NCBI RefSeq assembly: GCF_000241485.1
Contig: NZ_JH584241.1
Coordinates: 1,882,787 to 1,946,786, forward strand
Direction: 5' to 3'
DNA length: 64,000 nucleotides
DNA from: Sphingomonas sp. PAMC 26605
Lineage (GTDB): Bacteria > Pseudomonadota > Alphaproteobacteria > Sphingomonadales > Sphingomonadaceae
Numbering within the stretch: position 1 is the stretch's first letter; each line of letters begins with the position of its first letter. Below the pieces are notes generated by a model that saw only the letters and a list, made by a program, of their open reading frames with translations, was not told the origin of the DNA and made no database searches. Shown one piece after another: positions 8,652-15,895 of the stretch. A program made the translations under genes and the position numbers.

Positions 8652-9560
8652 CTATAGCAAGCCGTTCGCGCGATACCATGCCACCGTCTCGGCAAAGCCT
8701 GTCGCGGTATCGACCTTTGGGCGCCATAGCGCCGGATCGGGGCGGTTCGCCGGATTGGCGACCCAGTCGGAATGCGAGAGATAGCCTGCGCGGTCGGCAG
8801 TCAGTTTCGCACCGCTGCCGCGAAAGGCGTGGTCGAGCTTTGCGCCGAGCATCAGCACGGCCTTTGGCAGCGCGATCGGAATGACGCTACGGCGTCCGGC
8901 GGCGACACCCATGGCGCGCACCATTTCGGCGTGGCTCCAGCCATTCGGCCGGCCGTCATCGGGTTCGATGATGAGGCGCGGCGTTGCGTGCGTGGCGAGC
9001 ACGATCAGCAGATCGGCGATATCGTCCGCGGCGATCACCGAAGTGCGGCCGCCCGGGGGCAGCAGCGCGATGCCGTGTGACGCCATGCGGAACAGGTCGC
9101 GCATCTCCATGTCGCCGGGGCCGTAGATCGCGGGCGGCCGGACGATGACCCAGTCGAGGTCCGAGGCAGCGAGGACGCGTTCCGATTCGGCCTTCGACCA
9201 GCCGTAGTTGGACAGCAAAGGTTCGCGCCCGGCGATCGACGAGACGTGGACGAAGCGCTGGACACCCGCCTGGGTCGCGGCGTCGATCATCGCCTGCGTG
9301 CCGGCGATGTTGCCCGCAGCGAAACCAGCGCGATCGGGCGCGTTGACGACACCGGCGATGTGAACGACGGCATCCGCCCCCATCACGAGGCGATCGAGCG
9401 CGTCGTGCGTGTCGAGCGCACCTTCGATCCAGGTCACGCCAGCGCGCGGCGGTTGCGGCCGGCGGGTGAGGGCGCGGACTTCGTGCCCGGCGGCGAGCGC
9501 GAGCGTGATCGCATGCGATCCGACGAAGCCGGTGCCGCCGGTAAGGGCCAGAACGCTCAT
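8652..9560 (-). CDS. NAD-dependent epimerase/dehydratase family protein, probable ceramide reductase
   Basis: This 302-residue extended short-chain dehydrogenase has the N-terminal nucleotide-binding motif TGGTGFVGSH (about 7-16), a serine near HVSSIAG (about 107) and the active-site tyrosine-lysine pair in YGWSKAE (about 119-125). It lies 61 bases upstream of acpR and spt. In Caulobacter an epimerase-family gene beside spt and acp encodes CerR, which reduces the 3-keto group of oxidised ceramide. The same arrangement makes that role likely here, but it is inferred from context. A general complex I NDUFA9-like or sugar-nucleotide role is the alternative. Confidence 0.8.
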   Translation of the reverse strand: MSVLALTGGTGFVGSHAITLALAAGHEVRALTRRPQPPRAGVTWIEGALDTHDALDRLVMGADAVVHIAGVVNAPDRAGFAAGNIAGTQAMIDAATQAGVQRFVHVSSIAGREPLLSNYGWSKAESERVLAASDLDWVIVRPPAIYGPGDMEMRDLFRMASHGIALLPPGGRTSVIAADDIADLLIVLATHATPRLIIEPDDGRPNGWSHAEMVRAMGVAAGRRSVIPIALPKAVLMLGAKLDHAFRGSGAKLTADRAGYLSHSDWVANPANRPDPALWRPKVDTATGFAETVAWYRANGLL

Positions 9561-9602
9561 CGATTGGGTTCCTTTATCCTGCTCGCAGCAAGGTGGGGCG
9601 CG

Positions 9603-10721
9603 TCACAGCAGCGCCATGTGATTGCGGTGGATCAGCGCGGCGCGCGGCGCGTAACCGAGGATCGCGGCGTGATCGGCGCTGCGCTTGCCGGTGATCGCGG
9701 CGGCGTCGGCCATGTCATATTCGCTCAGGCCGCGCGCGAGCGTGCGTCCGTCGGGGCCGATTACCGCGACCAGATCGCCGCGCGCGAAGCCGCCCGACAC
9801 GGTGGTCGCGCCGGCCGCGAGTAGACTCTTGCCGCTCGCCAGCGCGGCGGCGGCGCCAGCGTCGATCGCGATCTCGCCCTTCGCGGTAAGCCCGCCAGCG
9901 AGCCACGCCTTGCGCGCTGGCGCGGTTTTCTCCGCAACGAACACCGTGCCGCGCCCGGTCGCATCATAGGAGGCGAGCGGGTGATCGACTTGCCCCGACA
10001 CGATCGCGAGATGCGCGCCTGCCGCAGTCGCTATCCGCGCGGCGGCGATCTTCGAGACCATCCCGCCCGAGCCCATGCCCGAGCCCGACCCGCCATCGGC
10101 CATCGCCTCGATCCGCGCATCGATCCGCTCGACGCGCGGGATCAGCGTGGCGTTGGGGTTGGTCTTGGGGTTGGCGTCGTACAGCCCGTCGATGTCCGAC
10201 AGCAGGATCACGCCCTGCGCCCCCGCCGCCTGCGCGACGCGCGCGGCGAGCCGGTCGTTGTCGCCGAAGCGGATCTCGGCGGTGGCGACGCTGTCATTCT
10301 CGTTTATCACCGGCACGACGCCGAGCGACAGCAGCCGCCCGAGCGTCGCCGAGGCGTTGAGATAGCGCCGGCGATCCTCGAGATCGTCGAGCGTGACGAG
10401 CATCTGCGCCGCGGTCAGCCCTTCGGCGCCGAGCAGTTCGGCCCACACCTGCGACAGCGCGATCTGCCCGGTCGCGGCGGCGGCCTGTGCGTCTTCGAGG
10501 CTGGCGCGCCCGCCCTTGGGGAGCTTCAAGCGCCGCGCTCCGAGCGCGATCGCGCCGGAGGACACGACCGCGATCTCCTGTCCGGCGCGGGCGCGTGCGG
10601 CGATGTCGCCGACGAGGCTCTTCAGCCAGGCACGCCGTACCGTACCGTCGGGCGCGACGAGCAGCGACGAGCCCACCTTGACGATCAAGCGCGGGGTCGA
10701 GGCGGGGGCAAAAGCGGACAT
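9603..10721 (-). CDS. proB: Glutamate 5-kinase
   Basis: This enzyme phosphorylates L-glutamate at the gamma carboxylate, the first step of proline synthesis. The product has the amino-acid-kinase start (RLIVKVGSSLLV), the VSSGAIALG motif, the NENDSVA glutamate-binding motif, GDND and the GSGMGSGGM nucleotide loop, followed by a C-terminal PUA domain from about residue 275. The length of 372 residues is normal for a kinase plus PUA. The frame can also start at a GTG two codons upstream (10727); ATG 10721 is preferred by codon, but no strong ribosome site decides. It lies between the Uma2 gene and the sphingolipid genes. Confidence 0.95.
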   Translation of the reverse strand: MSAFAPASTPRLIVKVGSSLLVAPDGTVRRAWLKSLVGDIAARARAGQEIAVVSSGAIALGARRLKLPKGGRASLEDAQAAAATGQIALSQVWAELLGAEGLTAAQMLVTLDDLEDRRRYLNASATLGRLLSLGVVPVINENDSVATAEIRFGDNDRLAARVAQAAGAQGVILLSDIDGLYDANPKTNPNATLIPRVERIDARIEAMADGGSGSGMGSGGMVSKIAAARIATAAGAHLAIVSGQVDHPLASYDATGRGTVFVAEKTAPARKAWLAGGLTAKGEIAIDAGAAAALASGKSLLAAGATTVSGGFARGDLVAVIGPDGRTLARGLSEYDMADAAAITGKRSADHAAILGYAPRAALIHRNHMALL

Positions 10722-10764
10722 TGCCACGAGCGTTAGCGCGCAGCGACGCGTGCGCCAACCGCGT

Positions 10765-11322
10765 TCAGTCGCGTGCGAAGATCTCGTCGTGCGGGATGGT
10801 CACACCAAGCGCGGGCAGGGGGAGGTCGATCGCGACGTCATGCGTCACGTCGTTCCACCCGCTGGGTCCGGTACGCTGAACGATCCGCAATCGTTCGACA
10901 CCGATATCGACAAACACGATCGTGTCGATGCTCGGCAGTGCCATATATTCGTTCAGCTTGACGCGCAGATCCGTCCGAGACGTTCCATCGGACAGAACTT
11001 CGAAGACCACGCGCGGGTCATCGAAAGCGGTGGCGCGGTCGTTAGACGGGTCGCCACGTCCGCAATAGACGCTGACGTCAGGATATCGCACCGACCTGTC
11101 GTGCGTCCGCGCCGCCATGTCGGATGCATAGGCGCTGCACCCGCTGCCCCGCAAACGCACGCGAAGGGCTGCGGCAATATTCACCTGCACTTGGGCATGA
11201 CGGGCGGTCCCGCCCGCCATCATGCGAATCACGCCGTTGTCGAGTTCTGCCTTTTGATCGCCGAAGTCGATCTCGAGAAATTGCTCGGCGGTCAGCAGCG
11301 GGTAGACGGGTTGCGTGGCCAT
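10765..11322 (-). CDS. Uma2-family (DUF820) putative endonuclease
   Basis: This 185-residue protein belongs to the Uma2 family, which has a restriction-endonuclease-like PD-(D/E)XK fold. The visible signature is RYPDVSV (about 79-85) with the first acidic residue, then VVFEVLS (about 105-111), and a lysine-bearing segment LRVKLNEY (about 119-126) with the spacing usual for the family. It starts MATQPVYPLLTAEQFLEID, like other members. It sits between obgE (30-base gap) and proB (43 bases), an otherwise conserved housekeeping neighbourhood, so it is probably an accessory insertion. Its target and biological role are unknown. Confidence 0.85.
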   Translation of the reverse strand: MATQPVYPLLTAEQFLEIDFGDQKAELDNGVIRMMAGGTARHAQVQVNIAAALRVRLRGSGCSAYASDMAARTHDRSVRYPDVSVYCGRGDPSNDRATAFDDPRVVFEVLSDGTSRTDLRVKLNEYMALPSIDTIVFVDIGVERLRIVQRTGPSGWNDVTHDVAIDLPLPALGVTIPHDEIFARD

Positions 11323-11352
11323 GGTCGTCTTATACCAGACCGCGCACCCGGT

Positions 11353-12393
11353 TCAAACAGGTGACCATTCGCCCGGCGAATCATCGTCGCGCGCGGGTGC
11401 GCCTTCGGGCGGGCCGATCTCGTCGATCAGCCGCTCGACCACGGCCTCGATGCCGGTGCCGCCTGCGCCCGACATCGGCAGCACGTCGGCCTTGCTCGCG
11501 CGCTTCAACTTGGTGACGAGCTTCTTGACCTCGGCGGGCTCCAAGGCGTCGATCTTGTTGAGCCCGATCACCTGCGGCTTATCCACAAGCCCCGCGCCGT
11601 ACGCGTCGAGTTCTCCACGGACGATCCGGTAGTTACCCACAGGGTCTTCCTCGGTCGCATCAACCAGGTGGAGCAGCACTTTGCAGCGCTCGATATGCCC
11701 GAGGAAGCGGTCGCCGATCCCGGCGCCGTCGGCCGCGCCCTCGATCAGACCGGGAATGTCGGCGATGACGAATTCGCGATTGTGGCGACTCACCACGCCC
11801 AATTGCGGGCGAACGGTGGTGAAGGGATAGGCGCCGACCTTGGCCTGCGCGTTGGTCACGGCGTTGATGAAGGTCGACTTGCCGGCGTTGGGCAGCCCGA
11901 CGAGACCCGCATCGGCGAGCAGCTTGAGCCGCAGCCATATCCACATCTCTTCATACGGCCAGCCGGTCCCGTGCTGGCGCGGCGCGCGGTTAGTCGAGGT
12001 CTTGTAGGTCGCGTTGCCACGGCCGCCATCGCCGCCGCGCAGGAACACGACGCGTTCGCCCGGCACGGTGAAGTCGGCGAGCACCTCTTCCTTGTCCTCG
12101 GAGAGCACCTGCGTGCCGACGGGAACGCGGATGATCAGATCGTCGCCACCCGCGCCGGTGCGGTTCGAGCCCGACCCGCCATGCCCGCGCGGCGCGCGGA
12201 AATGCTGGGTGTAGCGGAAGTCGATCAGCGTGTTGAGACCGGGGACGGCCTCGAAGATGATGTCGCCGCCCTTGCCGCCATTGCCGCCGTCGGGGCCGCC
12301 ATATTCCATGAACTTTTCGCGGCGGAAGCTGACGGCGCCCTGGCCACCCGCGCCCGACCGGACGAAGATCTTTGCTTGGTCTAGAAAATGCAT
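11353..12393 (-). CDS. obgE: GTPase ObgE/CgtA
   Basis: This essential ribosome-associated GTPase acts in 50S maturation and growth control. The 346-residue product has the glycine-rich Obg fold at 1-158 (GGDGGRGNATYKT and related segments), followed by a G domain with Walker A GLPNAGKST (about 167-175), switch II DIPGLIEGA and the NKID guanine-specificity motif. It ends with an acidic tail and no long C-terminal OCT domain, as is usual in Alphaproteobacteria. In many bacteria obgE directly follows rplU-rpmA. Here a regulator pair, a GNAT gene and a repeat intervene. Confidence 0.96.
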   Translation of the reverse strand: MHFLDQAKIFVRSGAGGQGAVSFRREKFMEYGGPDGGNGGKGGDIIFEAVPGLNTLIDFRYTQHFRAPRGHGGSGSNRTGAGGDDLIIRVPVGTQVLSEDKEEVLADFTVPGERVVFLRGGDGGRGNATYKTSTNRAPRQHGTGWPYEEMWIWLRLKLLADAGLVGLPNAGKSTFINAVTNAQAKVGAYPFTTVRPQLGVVSRHNREFVIADIPGLIEGAADGAGIGDRFLGHIERCKVLLHLVDATEEDPVGNYRIVRGELDAYGAGLVDKPQVIGLNKIDALEPAEVKKLVTKLKRASKADVLPMSGAGGTGIEAVVERLIDEIGPPEGAPARDDDSPGEWSPV

Positions 12394-12421
12394 CGGCGGC
12401 CCTTAGCCGAAGATGCGATTT

Positions 12422-13018
12422 TTAGCCAGTCGCTGCAGGAAGCGCCACGCGCGCCGAAACGAGCTGTTCGAGCGCAAGCTCGCGCGCCTTGCCTGGCGGC
12501 AGGCCGAGCGCCTTCGCCATCGGTCCGCCGAGCAGCGAATCGCCCAGCGCCATCAGTACCAGTTGCAGCGTTTCCTCGTGGATCGGCTTGTTGCCGGCCA
12601 TGTCGGGATCCGCGGCGAGATCGTCGACCAGCCGGTGGATTGCCTCGAGGATCGGGTCGAGCGCATCCTCGTTGCCGGTCAGGATCATCCAGCTCGCCAT
12701 CGCGCCCGCGCCCTGCGCGAAGGCGTCGAAGGTCATGTCGACCACGACGCGCGGGTCCTGCTCGCCCGCCCGTGCGCGCTTGGCCGCGGCGCCGATCTGC
12801 GCGGTGATCGTATCGGCGAGGTGCGTGATCAGCGCCTTTTGCAGGTCCGCCGCCGAACCGAAATGATGGAGCAGATTGGCATGCGTCCGCCCGACCCGCG
12901 TCGCGACCGCCTTGAGCGTGACGGCTTGCGGCCCCTGCTCGACAAGCAGAGCGCGGGCGGCTTCGATCGCGGCATCACGCGACTCTTCTGGACTAAGACG
13001 TTTGCGAACTATTGACAC
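12422..13018 (-). CDS. TetR-family transcriptional regulator
   Basis: This 198-residue regulator has an N-terminal helix-turn-helix of TetR type at about 12-58 (RDAAIEAARALL, VTLKAVATRVG, HANLLHHFGS), followed by an all-helical ligand-binding domain. The start is a GTG at 13018. It is transcribed divergently from a metal-binding helical protein, and only 55 bases separate the two starts, so it most likely controls both. A sigma-70-like promoter for the neighbour overlaps the regulator's own start codon, so binding there could shut off transcription. The ligand is unknown. Confidence 0.88.
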   Translation of the reverse strand: MSIVRKRLSPEESRDAAIEAARALLVEQGPQAVTLKAVATRVGRTHANLLHHFGSAADLQKALITHLADTITAQIGAAAKRARAGEQDPRVVVDMTFDAFAQGAGAMASWMILTGNEDALDPILEAIHRLVDDLAADPDMAGNKPIHEETLQLVLMALGDSLLGGPMAKALGLPPGKARELALEQLVSARVALPAATG

Positions 13019-13040
13019 TGATGTAAGTAACGCTTAATTC
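13012..13040 (+). promoter_or_regulatory. Predicted sigma-70-type promoter for the metal-binding helical protein
   Basis: TTGACA at 13012-13017 is followed after 17 bases by TAATTC at 13035-13040, a good match to a housekeeping promoter. A GGAGG ribosome site (13064-13068) and a GTG start (13074) follow. The -35 box overlaps the start codon of the divergent TetR gene. The spacer contains ACActgaTGT, a short inverted repeat that could be part of an operator, although this is weak. Confidence 0.45.
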
Positions 13041-13073
13041 GAGGGCTAGTTCTCTCGTTGTTTGGAGGTTTTC

Positions 13074-13934
13074 GTGGCGAAAGCAACCAGTCCCGCCGAT
13101 CTCACCATCACCCCGCGCGATCTGCGCTTCGGGCGCGGCGTCCAGATGCGGCGCTGGTGGCTCAACGACGATCCGTTCGGCACCGCATTCTACAACGCGC
13201 TGTCGGTGACCTTCCCGAAGGGGGAGGGGTTCTTCGTCGACAGCGTCCGCAATTTCCGCGAGGGCACGCCGCCGCGGCTGCACGGCGAGATCCAGGCGTT
13301 CATCAAGCAGGAAGTGATCCACACGCGCGAGCATGTCGCGTTCAACCGCCATGTCACCGACCAGGGCTATGACACCCGCCTGCTCGAACAGCATATCGAC
13401 GAGGCGCTGGCGCTGACCAAGGGCCGCCCGCCGATCGCGAGTCTTGCCGCGACCATGGCGCTCGAGCATTTTACCGCGATGCTGGCGCACGAGCTGATCG
13501 CCGATCCGCGGCATTTGGCGGGCGGGGACGAGCAGGCCGCGGCGCTGTGGCGCTGGCACGCCGCCGAGGAGATCGAGCATAAGGGCGTCGCCTACGACAC
13601 CTGGCTGCATGCGACGCGCGACTGGAGCCGCTGGATGCGCTGGAAGGTCAAGGCGCTGGTGATGATCGGCACGACCAAGAAGTTTTTCGCCGGGCGCTAC
13701 AAGGGAATGCTCGAACTGCTCCGGCAGGACGGGATCACCGGCTGGCGCGCGCATCGCGGGATCCTGTGGTACGCACTCGGCAAGCCGGGGATGGCGCGGA
13801 AAATCCTGGGTGCGTGGGTCGCCTTCTTCCTGCCGGGCTTTCACCCATGGAAGCACGATGACCGCAAGCTGATCGCGCTTGCCGAGAGCGATTATGCCGA
13901 TGCCATTCTGCCGCGCGCGGCGGTTGCGGCCTGA
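13074..13934 (+). CDS. Metal-dependent hydrolase family protein (PF10118-like)
   Basis: This 286-residue, mainly helical protein resembles the predicted metal-dependent hydrolase family PF10118. Glutamate and histidine residues are arranged as E51, E80xxH83 (QEVIH), E131 (ALEHF) and E166xxH169 (EEIEH), the spacing expected for a diiron four-helix bundle, so the 'hydrolase' name may mislead. The GTG at 13074 is chosen because GGAGG lies 5 bases upstream; a TTG at 13062 is also in frame but has no such site. A basic region near 190-215 could contact membranes. It is divergent from a TetR gene that probably regulates it. The substrate is unknown. Confidence 0.82.
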   Translation: MAKATSPADLTITPRDLRFGRGVQMRRWWLNDDPFGTAFYNALSVTFPKGEGFFVDSVRNFREGTPPRLHGEIQAFIKQEVIHTREHVAFNRHVTDQGYDTRLLEQHIDEALALTKGRPPIASLAATMALEHFTAMLAHELIADPRHLAGGDEQAAALWRWHAAEEIEHKGVAYDTWLHATRDWSRWMRWKVKALVMIGTTKKFFAGRYKGMLELLRQDGITGWRAHRGILWYALGKPGMARKILGAWVAFFLPGFHPWKHDDRKLIALAESDYADAILPRAAVAA

Positions 13935-13944
13935 GCCCACTTTC

Positions 13945-14042
13945 CGTCATGCCGGGCCTGTTCCAGCATCCACCGTGCCGCCGCGATCTGCGGCGGTTAG
14001 GTCCGGACGACGGTGGACCCCGGCACGAGGTCGGGGTGACGG
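13945..14042. repeat. Type A palindromic repeat, copy 1
   Basis: This roughly 98-base inverted repeat lies between the convergent metal-binding protein and GNAT genes. The left arm begins CGTCATGCCGGGCC and is diverged. The right arm is the standard GACGGTGGACCCCGGCAC...CGGGGTGACG. The centre holds a small GCCGCCGC...GCGGCGG hairpin. Five other type A copies occur, at 18592, 25574, 30597, 38412 and 55171. In this position it could act as a two-way transcription terminator (inference). Confidence 0.85.
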
Positions 14043-14048
14043 GTAGGG

Positions 14049-14594
14049 TCAGGCCGCCAAGCTAAAAGTCGGGGTTTGCTCCTCGACGATCAGGTCGATC
14101 TCCATCGTCACGCATGGCGCCTCCGTCCCACGCGCAGCGCTGTAGAGAAGCTTTTCGCCAGTGCGACGGAAGCCGAGCTTGCTCAGCACCTTGCCCGACG
14201 CCGGATTGTCGAGGAAATAGCTCGAGCGCAACCGCTTCAGCCCCAAGGCATGGCGCGCCATGTCGAGCATTGCGTTGCCCGCCTCCGTCGCATAGCCGCG
14301 ACCCCAGGCCGATGGCGTCAACCAGTAGCCAAGTTCGTTGCCGCCGCCCCGCTCCGTGATGGAGATCGCGCCGATCAGGTCGGGATAGGCCGATTCATGG
14401 CGCAGGATCAGGCAATAGGGATCGGTTACCGCGCGCGGCTGCGACAGGAAGTTCTCTGCGTCGCCGAGCGTATAGGGCCAGGGTGGACTCGACAGCATCG
14501 TCACGACGCTTTCGTGCGCTACCGCCTGCGCCATGGCAGGCGCGTCCTCCGGCCAGCCGGGCCGCAGCGTCAGTCTCGGGGTCCGAGCGAACAT
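14049..14594 (-). CDS. GNAT-family N-acetyltransferase (RimJ/RimL-like)
   Basis: This 181-residue acetyltransferase has the fold's usual landmarks: RTPRLTLRP at the N terminus, GAISITE (beta 3), ELGYWLTPSAWGRGYATEAG (motif A with the acetyl-CoA pyrophosphate loop, about 88-107) and NPASGKVLSKLGFRRTG (motif B, about 129-145). The RimJ/RimL subfamily acetylates ribosomal protein N termini or small amines, but the substrate cannot be read from sequence. It lies downstream of rpmA on the same strand, with a terminator between them, so it probably has its own promoter or depends on read-through. Confidence 0.9.
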   Translation of the reverse strand: MFARTPRLTLRPGWPEDAPAMAQAVAHESVVTMLSSPPWPYTLGDAENFLSQPRAVTDPYCLILRHESAYPDLIGAISITERGGGNELGYWLTPSAWGRGYATEAGNAMLDMARHALGLKRLRSSYFLDNPASGKVLSKLGFRRTGEKLLYSAARGTEAPCVTMEIDLIVEEQTPTFSLAA

Positions 14595-14668
14595 CGATAC
14601 TCTCCTCGTCGCCGCCCTTTGCCCGTCTTGCGTGACGAACGAAGGACAATGGGTGGGGAGGGAGCATG

Positions 14669-14698
14669 AAAAAAGGGAGCCGGGGCGACCCGTCTCCC
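14669..14698 (-). terminator. Rho-independent terminator downstream of rplU-rpmA
   Basis: Read on the minus strand, a GGGAG...CTCCC stem with an inner CGGG/CCCG pairing is followed directly by TTTTTT (14669-14674 as A's on the plus strand). It lies 63 bases past the rpmA stop and fits a classical intrinsic terminator for the ribosomal protein operon. Confidence 0.8.
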
Positions 14699-14761
14699 TT
14701 GTTCGGTCCGCTTGCGCGGTCCCGGGTCGCCCTGGTGGGCAACCCGTCCGGTTACCCGATG

Positions 14762-15034
14762 TTATTCGGCGGCAATCGCCTGCGGCATCTCTACCGAGCA
14801 GAATTTGCGACCGAGCTTGCCCTGGTGGAAGGTCACGCGACCTTCGGTCAGCGCGAACAGGGTGTGATCCTTGCCGATGCCGACGTTGACGCCCGGGTAG
14901 AATTTGGTGCCGCGCTGACGCACGAGAATGTTGCCCGGAATGACGGCTTCGCCACCGAACTTCTTGACGCCGAGGCGACGGCCTGCCGAATCGCGACCGT
15001 TGCGCGAAGAGCCGCCTGCTTTCTTATGTGCCAT
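14762..15034 (-). CDS. rpmA: 50S ribosomal protein L27
   Basis: This is a large-subunit protein near the peptidyl transferase centre. The 90-residue product has the standard start [16 protein letters not shown], then RLGVKKFGG and [15 protein letters not shown], and an HTLFALTEG segment. The N terminus is the non-cleaved type. It lies 13 bases after rplU in the usual rplU-rpmA operon and is followed by an intrinsic terminator. The gene is of normal length and complete. Confidence 0.98.
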   Translation of the reverse strand: MAHKKAGGSSRNGRDSAGRRLGVKKFGGEAVIPGNILVRQRGTKFYPGVNVGIGKDHTLFALTEGRVTFHQGKLGRKFCSVEMPQAIAAE

Positions 15035-15047
15035 CTGGGATTACTCC

Positions 15048-15410
15048 TTACGCCTGAGCGGCCGACGCTTCGGGCGCGGCTGCTTCGGTGGACTTGTTGT
15101 GCTCGGCCTTGTGGTCGCCGATCGCGGTGATGCGCAGGATCGTGTGACGCTGGCGATGACCGTTCTTGCGACGATAGTTGTGGCGACGGCGCTTCTTGAA
15201 GACGATGACCTTGTCGGCCTTCGCCTGCGCGATGATCTCTGCGGTGACCGTCAGGCCCTCGAGCGATGCCATCTCCGAGCCTTCGCCCGCGAGCAGAATG
15301 TCCCCGAGCGTAATCGACGCCCCAGCTTCGCCATCGAGCTTCTCGACGACGATCTTGTCTCCGGCGGCAACGCGATACTGCTTGCCGCCTGTGCGCACGA
15401 TTGCGAACAT
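15048..15410 (-). CDS. rplU: 50S ribosomal protein L21
   Basis: This large-subunit protein begins [14 protein letters not shown] and contains the conserved [21 protein letters not shown] segment that binds 23S rRNA. A C-terminal alanine-rich extension (about 25 residues, [14 protein letters not shown]) makes it 120 residues, slightly longer than E. coli L21, as is common in Alphaproteobacteria. The ATG at 15410 is chosen because GAGG lies 5 bases upstream; an ATG three codons earlier (15419) is also possible. It is the first gene of the rplU-rpmA operon. Confidence 0.97.
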   Translation of the reverse strand: MFAIVRTGGKQYRVAAGDKIVVEKLDGEAGASITLGDILLAGEGSEMASLEGLTVTAEIIAQAKADKVIVFKKRRRHNYRRKNGHRQRHTILRITAIGDHKAEHNKSTEAAAPEASAAQA

Positions 15411-15476
15411 GGCCCTCATCACTTTCAAAAATACCTGTGCCCCACGCACGGCGGACCGGGCGCGGGAAAGAAGCGC

Positions 15477-15505
15477 CAGCTATGCGAGACGAGGCGCGCT
15501 GTCAA
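15477..15505 (-). promoter_or_regulatory. Predicted promoter of the rplU-rpmA operon
   Basis: On the minus strand TTGACA (15505-15500) is followed after 17 bases by TAGCTG (15482-15477). The -35 box is perfect and the -10 is the relaxed form often seen in Alphaproteobacteria. Transcription would start near 15470, giving a leader of about 60 bases before rplU. Confidence 0.5.
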
Positions 15506-15895
15506 CCGTCGAGGTGCACGACGCCCGTCGCAAAACCGTTGCTCAAACGCAATAGTAGGTCCGCAATCGTCCTAATCCGTGCCCGTTCGCGGCCGAACGT
15601 GAACTTTATGTTGCATCGCCAAACGACCTGTGGCGCAATCCGATTCGGAACAGATGTGGCGAAGACGAGTCCGGTGGACATACGCCGTCGGTGAGTCTTC
15701 AGCGGCACGACGTGTCCAGAACGCAGGATGCGGCACAGATGTGTTTGTGCTCGCCGAAGATGTGCGTGTCAGATGTTTGGCAAGAAATCTGGAAATGCCG
15801 AGCTTTACGGCAGGGGGAACTGCGTCCGTCCGCTCTGGACGGCGCATGCGACGGGATCGAAACACCGAAACCTACCGAACCTTGGGGGATTAGCC
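15506..15895. other. Gene-free region upstream of the TonB receptor
   Basis: About 390 bases separate the predicted rplU promoter from the TonB-receptor start. I see no family-matching ORF, repeat of the classes found elsewhere, or recognisable riboswitch such as a cobalamin box. The reading frame of the receptor is open back to 15728, but the encoded residues there are not signal-like and are cysteine- and arginine-rich. The region probably holds the receptor promoter and leader. A run of GGGGG at 15884-15888 could serve as the ribosome site. Confidence 0.5.

Noticed and set aside
15728..15895. Upstream extension of the TonB receptor frame
   Set aside because: It adds a cysteine- and arginine-rich N terminus before a normal signal peptide; the GTG at 15896 is a better start.
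15506..15895. Possible cobalamin or other riboswitch before the TonB receptor
   Set aside because: No cobalamin-box or other conserved riboswitch element could be recognised.
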